From an uncultured Oscillospiraceae bacterium (GTDB lineage: Bacteria; Bacillota; Clostridia; Oscillospirales; Oscillospiraceae), in assembly GCA_947587485.1 (NCBI GenBank), contig CANPXZ010000007.1, positions 1 to 34,043 of the forward strand: a stretch of DNA of 34,043 nt. Direction: 5' to 3'. Position numbers and translations under genes: made by a program. Below are positions 15,547 to 21,980 of the stretch, in pieces. The first letter of the stretch is position 1, and each line of letters opens with the position of its first letter. Under the pieces are notes generated by a model, which was not told where the DNA came from, made no database searches, and worked only from the letters and a program-made list of their open reading frames with translations.

Positions 15547-17247
15547 ATGTTTTTTTCACGGCGGATACGGCGTTTCATCGCGGCCGGCATGCTTGTGCTC
15601 ATGGCGGCGGCATGTCTGCCGACTGCGCCGGCGGAGGCCGCCGGCTTTGCCGACGTGTCGAGCTCCAGCTGGTATTATGACGCGGTGAACTATGTGGTAG
15701 GGCAGGGGCTTTTCAAGGGCACCGGCGACACGGCCTTTTCGCCCAATGTCAGCATGTCCCGGGCCATGTTCGTCACGGTCTTGGGCCGGTATGCCGGCGT
15801 CGACGCCTCGTCCTGGACGGACGGGGGCTTTTCCGACGTGCCCGCCGGGGCCTATTACGCCGGCTACGCGGCCTGGGCCAAGGCCAAGGGGATCGTATCC
15901 GGCACGGGCGGCGGCCAGTTCAGCCCCAACGCCGACATCACCCGGGAGCAGATGTGCGCCATGCTGAACCGCTTCGCCTCGGCGCTGGGCCTGTCCCTGA
16001 GCCAGACCGGGAGCGCGTCCTCCTTCCCCGACAGCGGGCAGATCAGCTCTTGGGCCAAGGCCGATATGGACGCCATGCAGCGCTGCGGCGTGCTCAAGGG
16101 CAACGCCAACGGCCTTCTCAATCCCCTGGGCTCCGCCACCCGTGCGGAGGCGGCCACCATGCTCATGCGCTTTGCCGGCGCGTGCGGCGGGGCATCTTCC
16201 TCCGGCGGCGGGGCGTCCCCCGCGCCGGAACAGTCACCCGTACCGGAGCAGTCGCCCGTGCCGGAGCCCTCTCCGCTGGACCCGGCGGCCATTCCGGATA
16301 CGCCCGCCGCGCGCCCCGGCGGCACGGTGGCCGTCAAGGCCGGCGTGATCCGGGTGGGCGTGCTGGCGCGGACGAAGAATATCGACACCAGCGTGGCGTC
16401 CGTGTCCCTGCGGTGCGAGAACGGGACGGGCTTTGAGTACGGCACCATGTCCGGCCGGCAGTTCGTCTCCGGCGGGTCCGTGACCGATACGACCGTCAAT
16501 ATCACTGCGGACGGCTCCGTCTTCACGGTCTCCGACTCCATGGGCAACGTGATATGCACGCCCTCCGGAAACCTGGCCATCCACCCGGTCAGCGGCGGCA
16601 AGGCCGTCACCCGCGTCAACGAGGGATACAAATACTTCGGCGACTTCGAGCTGCTTCAGGCCTCCGGCAAGCCCGGATACATAACGGTCGTGAACTATGT
16701 GGGCGTGGAGGACTATGTGAAGGGCGTGCTGCCCTTTGAGTTCTCCAACGGCTGGCCCGCCGAGGCGATGAAAGCGGCGGCCATCGTCTGCCGGAGCTTT
16801 GCCATGAGCTACGACTGGGGCATCTACGGGGCCTATGGCATGGACATCGTCACCGGCAGCGGGACACAGCTCTATTACGGCCGGTCCAAGAGCTATGACG
16901 AGGGCTGGTTCTCCGCCTCGGACGCGGCGGTGGACGCCACCAGCGGGCAGTACCTGACCTACAACGGCAGCATCTGCGTGGCCAGCTTCTCCGCCTGCGA
17001 CGGGGGCCAGACCCTGAGCGCGTCGCAGGTGTACGGTACCAACTATCCCTATCTGACCGGCAAGGCCGACCCCTACGAGCAGGCGGCGAAAAACGAGATC
17101 AGCGGCTATGACAGCCTGGTCTCCGCCAGCCACCGGGTGGGGATGAGCGCCTGGGGCGCCTACGCCATGGCCAAATATTACAACAAGAGCTGCGATGCCA
17201 TCCTTGGGTTCTACTACACCGGGACGAGCATCCAGAGCGGAGGCTGA
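15547..17247 (+). CDS. SLH-domain protein with SpoIID/LytB amidase-enhancer domain
   Basis: Secreted 566-residue protein predicted to act on peptidoglycan. Residues 1-32 form a signal peptide ending near AEA. Three S-layer homology repeats follow (about 33-78, 95-140 and 160-205), which normally bind pyruvylated wall polymer. A Pro/Ser/Glu-rich linker spans about 218-255. The SpoIID domain covers about 267-562, with [13 protein letters not shown] at 387-399, where Glu398 aligns with the proposed catalytic glutamate of lytic-transglycosylase SpoIID, and [14 protein letters not shown] near the end. GGGGAGGAGC precedes the ATG. It is adjacent to queA, whose ribosome-binding site lies within its last codons. 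SpoIID itself works in engulfment; SLH fusions more likely serve vegetative wall remodelling. Confidence 0.88.
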   Translation: MFFSRRIRRFIAAGMLVLMAAACLPTAPAEAAGFADVSSSSWYYDAVNYVVGQGLFKGTGDTAFSPNVSMSRAMFVTVLGRYAGVDASSWTDGGFSDVPAGAYYAGYAAWAKAKGIVSGTGGGQFSPNADITREQMCAMLNRFASALGLSLSQTGSASSFPDSGQISSWAKADMDAMQRCGVLKGNANGLLNPLGSATRAEAATMLMRFAGACGGASSSGGGASPAPEQSPVPEQSPVPEPSPLDPAAIPDTPAARPGGTVAVKAGVIRVGVLARTKNIDTSVASVSLRCENGTGFEYGTMSGRQFVSGGSVTDTTVNITADGSVFTVSDSMGNVICTPSGNLAIHPVSGGKAVTRVNEGYKYFGDFELLQASGKPGYITVVNYVGVEDYVKGVLPFEFSNGWPAEAMKAAAIVCRSFAMSYDWGIYGAYGMDIVTGSGTQLYYGRSKSYDEGWFSASDAAVDATSGQYLTYNGSICVASFSACDGGQTLSASQVYGTNYPYLTGKADPYEQAAKNEISGYDSLVSASHRVGMSAWGAYAMAKYYNKSCDAILGFYYTGTSIQSGG

Positions 17248-17248
17248 G

Positions 17249-18271
17249 TTGAAGACATCCGATTTCATGTACGATCTGCCGGAGCGGCTGATCGCCCAAA
17301 CGCCCCTGGAGCGCCGGGACGGGTCAAGGCTTCTGGTGCTGGATAAGGTCACCGGCGAGATGGAGCACCGCCATTTTTACGACCTGCCGGACTATCTGCG
17401 GCCCGGGGACTGCATGGTGCTGAACGACTCCCGGGTGATCCCGGCCCGGCTTATCGGAACGAGAGCCACCGGCGGCGCGGCGGAGGTGGTGCTGCTGCGG
17501 GACCTGGGCGGCGGGCGCTGGGAGTGCCTGACCAGGCCGGGGAAGAAGATGCGCCCCGGCGCGGCGGTCTCCTTTGGGGACGGGGAGCTGACCGGGGAAG
17601 TGGAGGAAGTTCTGCCGGACGGCAACCGGATCATCCGCTTTGCCTATCAGGGCATCTTTCTGGAGGTGCTGGAGCGGCTGGGCCGCATGCCCCTGCCGCC
17701 CTATATCAAGGAGCAGCTGGACGACCCGGAGCGGTACCAGACCGTCTATTCCGCCCATCCCGGCAGCGCTGCGGCACCCACAGCGGGCCTGCATTTCACG
17801 AATGAGCTGCTGGATAAGATCCGGGCCATGGGGGTGGACGTGCGGTTCGTCACGCTCCATGTGGGCCTGGGCACCTTCCGGCCCGTGAAGGCGGAGAACG
17901 TGGAGGACCACGACATGCACAGCGAGTTCTGCACCGTCCCGGCGGACACGGCCCAGGCCGTGAACCGGACCAGGGCCGCCGGCGGCCGCGTCGTGGCCGT
18001 GGGCACCACCTCCTGCCGGACATTGGAGAGCTTTACGGGAGAGGACGGCGTGCTCCGCCCGGAGAGCGGCTGGACGGACATCTTCATCTATCCCGGTTAC
18101 CGCTTCAAATGCATCGACGCGCTGGTGACCAACTTCCACCTGCCGGGCTCCACGCTGGTGATGCTGGTGTCCGCCCTGGCGGGGCGGGAGAACATCCTGA
18201 ACGCCTACGCCGAGGCGGTGCGGCAGGAGTACCGGTTTTTCAGCTTTGGGGACGCCATGTTCATCCATTAA
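17249..18271 (+). CDS. queA: S-adenosylmethionine:tRNA ribosyltransferase-isomerase
   Basis: Transfers and isomerises the ribose of S-adenosylmethionine onto preQ1-modified tRNA, giving epoxyqueuosine. With a TTG start at 17249 the product has 340 residues, the normal size; GGAGG stands five bases before it, and [20 protein letters not shown] is the standard N-terminus with M for the TTG. Earlier in-frame codons lie inside the previous gene. Characteristic segments are [30 protein letters not shown] and the C-terminal [16 protein letters not shown]. It begins two bases after the stop of the SLH-SpoIID gene and is followed by tgt. Confidence 0.95.
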   Translation: MKTSDFMYDLPERLIAQTPLERRDGSRLLVLDKVTGEMEHRHFYDLPDYLRPGDCMVLNDSRVIPARLIGTRATGGAAEVVLLRDLGGGRWECLTRPGKKMRPGAAVSFGDGELTGEVEEVLPDGNRIIRFAYQGIFLEVLERLGRMPLPPYIKEQLDDPERYQTVYSAHPGSAAAPTAGLHFTNELLDKIRAMGVDVRFVTLHVGLGTFRPVKAENVEDHDMHSEFCTVPADTAQAVNRTRAAGGRVVAVGTTSCRTLESFTGEDGVLRPESGWTDIFIYPGYRFKCIDALVTNFHLPGSTLVMLVSALAGRENILNAYAEAVRQEYRFFSFGDAMFIH

Positions 18272-18292
18272 AACACAAACAGCGAGGAAGCT

Positions 18293-19426
18293 ATGTACAG
18301 ACTTTTGAAGCAGGACGAGGGCCATGCCCGGCGGGGGGAGTTCACCACGCCCCACGGCACGGTGCAGACCCCGGCCTTTATGAACGTGGGCACTGCGGCG
18401 GCCATCAAGGGAGGTTTGTCCGCCAAGGACCTGGAGGACATCGGCTGCCAGGTGGAGCTTTCCAACACCTACCATCTGCACGTCCGTCCCGGAGACGAGC
18501 TGGTGAAGGCCATGGGCGGGCTGCATAAATTCATGGCCTGGCGGCGTCCCATCCTGACCGACAGCGGGGGCTTTCAGGTCTTCTCTCTGGCTGGACTGCG
18601 GAAGATCACGGAGGAGGGCGTGTCTTTCCAGAGCCATGTGGACGGCCGGCGGCTGTTCATCGGCCCGGAGCAGAGCATGCGCATCCAGGCCAATCTGGGC
18701 AGCGACGTGGCCATGGCCTTTGACGAGTGCGTGAAGATCCCCTCGCCCCGGGAGTATTTCGAGGCGGCCACAAAGCGCACCTATCGCTGGCTTGTCCGGT
18801 GCAAAAAGGCCCTGGCGGAGTATAACGCCGAGCCGGACGCGGTGAACCCGGGCCAGATGCTCTTCGGCATCAACCAGGGCGGCATATACCCGGACCTGCG
18901 GGTGGAGCACATGAAGGCCATCGCGGACCTGGACCTGCCGGGCTACGCCATCGGCGGCCTGGCGGTGGGGGAGACCCACCAGGAAATGTATGACACCATC
19001 GAGCTGGTGCAGGAGCACATGCCCGCCGACCGGCCCCGGTATCTGATGGGCGTTGGCACGCCGGGGAACATCATCGAGGGCGTCTGGCGGGGGGTGGACC
19101 TTTTCGACTGCGTGATGCCCGCCCGGAACGGCCGCCACGCGCACCTTTTTACCAAGCAGGGGATCATCAACCTGAAAAATGAGAAATACGCCATGGACGA
19201 AAGTCCCATCGACCCGGCATGCGGCTGCCCGGTCTGCCGGCGGTACAGCCGGGGCTATATCCGGCACCTGTTCAAGGCCCAGGAGGCCCTGGGGCTGCGG
19301 CTGGCGGTAATGCACAACCTGTGGTTCTATAACCACCTGATGGAGGAGATCCGCGCGGCTCTGGAGGCCGGGACCTTCGCCGAATACAGGGCAAAATATT
19401 CCAAAATTCTTGACACGAGGATATGA
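18293..19426 (+). CDS. tgt: tRNA-guanine transglycosylase
   Basis: Exchanges guanine 34 of GUN-anticodon tRNAs for preQ1, the step before QueA. It has 377 residues. The two catalytic aspartates are Asp90 in TDSGGFQVFS and Asp272 in LFDCVMPARNGRHAH. Zinc ligands are Cys310, Cys312, Cys315 and His341. CGAGGAAG is upstream of the ATG. It is separated from queA by 21 bases; the preQ1 synthesis genes are not in the window. Its last codons contain the promoter of yajC. Confidence 0.97.
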   Translation: MYRLLKQDEGHARRGEFTTPHGTVQTPAFMNVGTAAAIKGGLSAKDLEDIGCQVELSNTYHLHVRPGDELVKAMGGLHKFMAWRRPILTDSGGFQVFSLAGLRKITEEGVSFQSHVDGRRLFIGPEQSMRIQANLGSDVAMAFDECVKIPSPREYFEAATKRTYRWLVRCKKALAEYNAEPDAVNPGQMLFGINQGGIYPDLRVEHMKAIADLDLPGYAIGGLAVGETHQEMYDTIELVQEHMPADRPRYLMGVGTPGNIIEGVWRGVDLFDCVMPARNGRHAHLFTKQGIINLKNEKYAMDESPIDPACGCPVCRRYSRGYIRHLFKAQEALGLRLAVMHNLWFYNHLMEEIRAALEAGTFAEYRAKYSKILDTRI

Positions 19427-19439
19427 AGGCATTTATAAT
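19410..19439 (+). promoter_or_regulatory. Promoter of yajC inside the end of tgt
   Basis: TTGACA (19410-19415) and TATAAT (19434-19439) both match the consensus exactly, with an 18-base spacer. It overlaps the tgt stop codon, and start would fall some 20 bases before the yajC ATG, so yajC can be transcribed independently of tgt. Confidence 0.8.
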
Positions 19440-19466
19440 AGAGGCAACATTTTTGGAGGTATACGC

Positions 19467-19868
19467 ATGAAAATTTCTCGCCTTTTCAGGGTCCTGGCCC
19501 TTTTGATCGTAACGGCGCTGGGCGCGCTCATGGTGAGCGGCTGCGTCCCCGCTGAGACCACGGCCGACGGCACCGCCGCGGCGGCCGGCGGCGGCATGAG
19601 CATGATCATCATGATGGTCGTGATGATCGCCGTGTTCTACTTCCTGATGATCCGCCCGGAGAACAAGCGGAAAAAGCAGGCCCAGCAGATGCGGGACAAC
19701 ATCGCCGTGGGCGATACCATCACCACCATCGGCGGCATCATGGGCAAGGTCGTGAACGTGCGTGAGAACGCCATCGTCATCGAGACCAGCGATGATCGGG
19801 TCCGGCTCCAGCTGATGAAGTGGGCCATCTCCAGCGTGGGCAAGCAGACCGAGGAGCCCAAGGACTGA
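19467..19868 (+). CDS. yajC: YajC, Sec translocase accessory subunit, with lipoprotein-like N-terminus
   Basis: YajC associates with SecDF and the Sec translocon. The ATG at 19467 follows TTGGAGG, giving 133 residues. The conserved core is present: a membrane helix at about 44-62 (MSMIIMMVVMIAVFYFLMIRP), then the cytoplasmic part with KRKKQAQQM and VGDTITTIGGIMGKVVNV. Unusually, a second hydrophobic segment precedes it (about 5-25), ending in VSGC with Cys26, which fits a lipobox. A typical YajC has only one membrane helix. The extension may be a cleaved lipoprotein signal or simply another helix. The neighbouring tgt is the common yajC partner. Confidence 0.9.
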   Translation: MKISRLFRVLALLIVTALGALMVSGCVPAETTADGTAAAAGGGMSMIIMMVVMIAVFYFLMIRPENKRKKQAQQMRDNIAVGDTITTIGGIMGKVVNVRENAIVIETSDDRVRLQLMKWAISSVGKQTEEPKD

Positions 19869-19893
19869 CGCGGCAACATTCAAGCATCATTTG

Positions 19894-19937
19894 ATCCCCC
19901 CGGGAATAGGCTTTATCAGCCTGATTTCTGGGGGGAT
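19894..19937 (+). promoter_or_regulatory. Hairpin that pairs the ribosome-binding site of the next gene
   Basis: ATCCCCCC (19894-19901) pairs perfectly with GGGGGGAT (19930-19937), enclosing a small AGGCT/AGCCT stem. The GGGGGG is the only candidate ribosome-binding site for the ATG at 19944, so folding would hide it. It may also work as a terminator for yajC, but no T-run follows. Confidence 0.5.
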
Positions 19938-19943
19938 ATCATT

Positions 19944-20345
19944 ATGACGTTTTTCAGAAAACGCCCGTTCATCGTCTGTGCGGCGATCGGGTGGGGATGT
20001 GCGCTGGTACTGACGGCGCTGCTGTGTCTGCCGCTGGCCTGGGCGGTCACGAAGGAGATACTGCCGGAGCCCGCCGGACCTGCCGCCTGCGCCTTGGCGG
20101 CGGGCCTGTCCGTGCTGATCCCGACGGCGGTCATCGTGCGCGGACGGGGCAGGGAAGCCCTGGCCACCGGCGGCGCCATCGGCGGGGGCTATCTGCTGCT
20201 GGCGGCGCTGGCCTGCGCCCTGGCCGGGAGCAGGAGCGCCTTCGGTCCCTGGCTCATTTGGCTGGCCGCAGCCGTCCTGGCCGGCGGTTTGGCCGGTTCC
20301 ATGGTCTCGATTCGTCAAAATACCCATAAGAAAAGGCGGCGTTAG
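19944..20345 (+). CDS. Small integral membrane protein (TIGR04086-like)
   Basis: 133 residues with four predicted membrane helices (about 8-35, 45-65, 72-93 and 102-122) and a basic C-terminal tail, KKRRR. Its size, topology and position directly downstream of yajC match the uncharacterised TIGR04086 family of Clostridia; the assignment rests on context as much as on sequence. No function is known. The alternating Gly/Ala-rich helices hold no charged pore residues. The ribosome-binding site lies in a hairpin. Confidence 0.7.
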   Translation: MTFFRKRPFIVCAAIGWGCALVLTALLCLPLAWAVTKEILPEPAGPAACALAAGLSVLIPTAVIVRGRGREALATGGAIGGGYLLLAALACALAGSRSAFGPWLIWLAAAVLAGGLAGSMVSIRQNTHKKRRR

Positions 20346-20561
20346 GCAGATTTAATAACTATACGTTATCTATGGCAGGGGTGCACATAAACAGTTACAA
20401 AAGCACAAAATATCGTCATAAATTGTAACCAATGATACCAGAAATAGAGAAATATCCCAGATAATGCCTGTTCAACAATTACAAAACGTAACTTTTTTAA
20501 AATTTCAATTAACATAACATCCGTTAAAAGTAACAAAAATGACAAATTATGTGAAAAACTC
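20346..20561. other. AT-rich intergenic region upstream of the xerD-like gene
   Basis: A distinctly AT-rich 216-base stretch without a gene, in a GC-rich neighbourhood. TTACAAA or its complement recurs (20395, about 20423 as TTGTAA, 20479, and 20578 in the promoter). GTAAC occurs at 20425, 20488 and 20530. A weak dif-like site could be drawn at 20530-20557, whose right arm TTATGTGAAAA resembles the XerD arm of known dif sites while the left arm fits poorly. These may be binding sites for a regulator. Confidence 0.5.
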
Positions 20562-20590
20562 TTGATTACATCCTGAATTTGTAATATATT
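20562..20590 (+). promoter_or_regulatory. Promoter of the xerD-like gene
   Basis: TTGATT (20562-20567) and TATATT (20585-20590) are 17 bases apart. The predicted start near 20597 leaves a leader of about 40 bases to the GTG at 20636, and makes the ATG at 20606 an unlikely start. Confidence 0.7.
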
Positions 20591-20635
20591 ATGGTCACGT
20601 AGATTATGTCAAGCACACAAAGGAGCGTGACGACC

Positions 20636-21526
20636 GTGACGAATTCAGAATGCCTGACGAAGTACGAGCGTTATCTGGCCGATGAAAAGAAGGCATCCAA
20701 GAATACGCTCAGCTCCTACCTGCGGGATATCCGCCAGTTTGGCGAGTACCTGGAGGAAGAGGACGGCGGCGATTATGTCACTGCGGACGAGGAGCATGTC
20801 AGCGGCTACATCGACCATCTGCGGGAGGCAGGAAAGTCGGTCGCCACGGTTTCCCGTAATATCGCCTCGTTGAAGAACTTCTACATATGGATGAAGCTTC
20901 AGGGCTTCGTGGAGGTCAACCCGACCGGCCGTCTGGTGCCGGACAAGGCCACCCACAAGCTGCCGGAGATCCTGACGGCCCAGGAGGTGGACCTGCTGCT
21001 GGCCCAGCCGGAGTGCACGGACCGGAAGGGGTACCGGGACCGGGCCATGCTGGAGCTTCTGTACGCCACGGGCATCCGGGTCAGCGAGCTGATCGGCCTG
21101 GACGTGTCGGACCTGAACCTGTCCGCCGGCATCATCAACTGCCGGGGCAGGAACAAGGTCCGGGCCATCCCTCTTTATCCCAAGGCCATCAAGGCTCTGA
21201 AGGACTATGTGGACTTCATCCGGCCGGAGATGCTGGCCTCGCCCAGCGAGCGGGCGCTGTTCGTGAACGTCAGCGGCGAGCGCATGAGCCGCCAGGGCTT
21301 CTGGAAGATCGTCAAGAGCTATCAGCAGAAGGCGGGCATTGAAAAGGACATCACGCCCCACACCCTGCGCCACAGCTTCGCCACCCATCTTCTGGAGAAC
21401 GGCGCGGACCTGCATTCCATCCAGGAGATGCTGGGCCACGCGGACATCAGCTCCACGCAGATCTATTCCCAGCTTGTGAAAAAGCAGCTCAAGGATGTCT
21501 ACACCAAGGCCCATCCCAGAGCGTAG
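20636..21526 (+). CDS. xerD: Tyrosine recombinase, XerC/XerD type
   Basis: Site-specific recombinase that resolves chromosome dimers or acts on a related site. With the GTG at 20636 it has 296 residues, close to the 298 of XerD; AGGAG lies ten bases before that GTG, whereas the ATG at 20606 has no ribosome-binding site. The N-terminal SAM-like core-binding domain spans about 5-90. All catalytic residues are visible: Arg148 (TGIRVSEL), Lys174 (GRNKVR), His242 and Arg245 (HTLRHSF), His268 (LGHAD) and nucleophile Tyr277. No integrase-specific additions or flanking att repeats were seen, so a housekeeping role is more likely than a mobile element. XerC versus XerD cannot be settled here. Confidence 0.88.
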   Translation: MTNSECLTKYERYLADEKKASKNTLSSYLRDIRQFGEYLEEEDGGDYVTADEEHVSGYIDHLREAGKSVATVSRNIASLKNFYIWMKLQGFVEVNPTGRLVPDKATHKLPEILTAQEVDLLLAQPECTDRKGYRDRAMLELLYATGIRVSELIGLDVSDLNLSAGIINCRGRNKVRAIPLYPKAIKALKDYVDFIRPEMLASPSERALFVNVSGERMSRQGFWKIVKSYQQKAGIEKDITPHTLRHSFATHLLENGADLHSIQEMLGHADISSTQIYSQLVKKQLKDVYTKAHPRA

Positions 21527-21541
21527 AAAAGGATAACAAAG

Positions 21542-21568
21542 CAGCCCTGCCGGTATTTGGCGGGGCTG
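21542..21568 (+). terminator. Terminator-like hairpin after xerD
   Basis: CAGCCC-GCC pairs with GGC-GGGCTG with one internal mismatch, followed by TATTTGT. The hairpin starts 16 bases after the stop. Confidence 0.65.
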
Positions 21569-21640
21569 TATTTGTCCGTATGATCGCAGTGCTTGCCCGG
21601 CGGCATTCGCTGCGGCAGGGCCGGCCCCTGAAAAAACACC

Positions 21641-21669
21641 TTGCAAACGGTGCATGCAGGCGCTATAAT
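21641..21669 (+). promoter_or_regulatory. Promoter of the structured RNA / LRR protein leader
   Basis: TTGCAA (21641-21646) and TATAAT (21664-21669) are 17 bases apart. The start should lie near 21676, over 300 bases before the next start codon. Confidence 0.8.
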
Positions 21670-21675
21670 GGACCT

Positions 21676-21886
21676 AACGGAATAACAAAGGCGGGACTTG
21701 GAGTGGTAGCAACACCCCAAGCCCCTATGCAGGAGAGTCGCAGTCTCCCACACAGCAGTAATCTGCGCCCAGCTCATTATACCCGTTTGCCTTCCCTTTT
21801 ACAAGGGAAAAGCAGATAGGTATCGCAGGTATGTGTCGCAGCCTTTCATGCGGTGTAGGGAATCTTAATCCCCTGCGCCGCTTTTG
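21676..21886 (+). ncRNA. Candidate structured RNA of about 210 nt, family not recognised
   Basis: It runs from the promoter at 21641-21669 to a terminator. Successive stems are GGGACTTGG/CCAAGCCCC (21693-21724), GGAGA/TCTCC (21732-21748), GCAG/CTGC (21755-21766) and TTCCCTT/AAGGGAA (21792-21809). CCTAT near 21724 can pair with ATAGG near 21816, giving a multibranched fold. TCGCAG occurs three times. The final stem GCGGTGTAGGG/CCCTGCGCCGC (21850-21881, two G-U pairs) is followed by TTTTGTTG. It may be an independent RNA or an attenuating leader for the gene at 21981. It did not match 6S RNA, SRP RNA, tmRNA, T-box or the common riboswitch motifs I checked by eye. Confidence 0.55.
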
Positions 21887-21959
21887 TTGTTCCGGCAGGA
21901 AAGCCCGGGGGCGCGAACGCGCCCTCTGGGCCGGTACTGTCGTGAAAAGAACAACAAAA
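21882..21959 (+). promoter_or_regulatory. Long imperfect hairpin before the LRR protein gene
   Basis: TTTTGTTGTTC (21882-21892) pairs perfectly with GAACAACAAAA (21949-21959). Inside, CGGCAG pairs with CTGTCG, then GCCC with GGGC, and GGGCGCG with CGCGCCC. The first arm is the T-run of the preceding terminator, so the two structures compete. AGGAAGG and the ATG at 21981 lie just downstream of it. Confidence 0.6.
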
Positions 21960-21980
21960 AATGAAAGGAAGGCAAACATC

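Noticed and set aside
17324-19432. 702-residue minus-strand open frame opposite queA and tgt
   Set aside because: Same antisense effect; both plus-strand genes have full catalytic motifs.
20636-21526. Integrase of a mobile element
   Set aside because: Length matches housekeeping Xer proteins, and no att repeats, excisionase or other mobile genes lie nearby.
21676-21886. 6S RNA or SRP RNA
   Set aside because: 6S RNA is one long rod with a central bubble, whereas several local stems are seen here; the SRP loop with GGAAGCAGC is missing.
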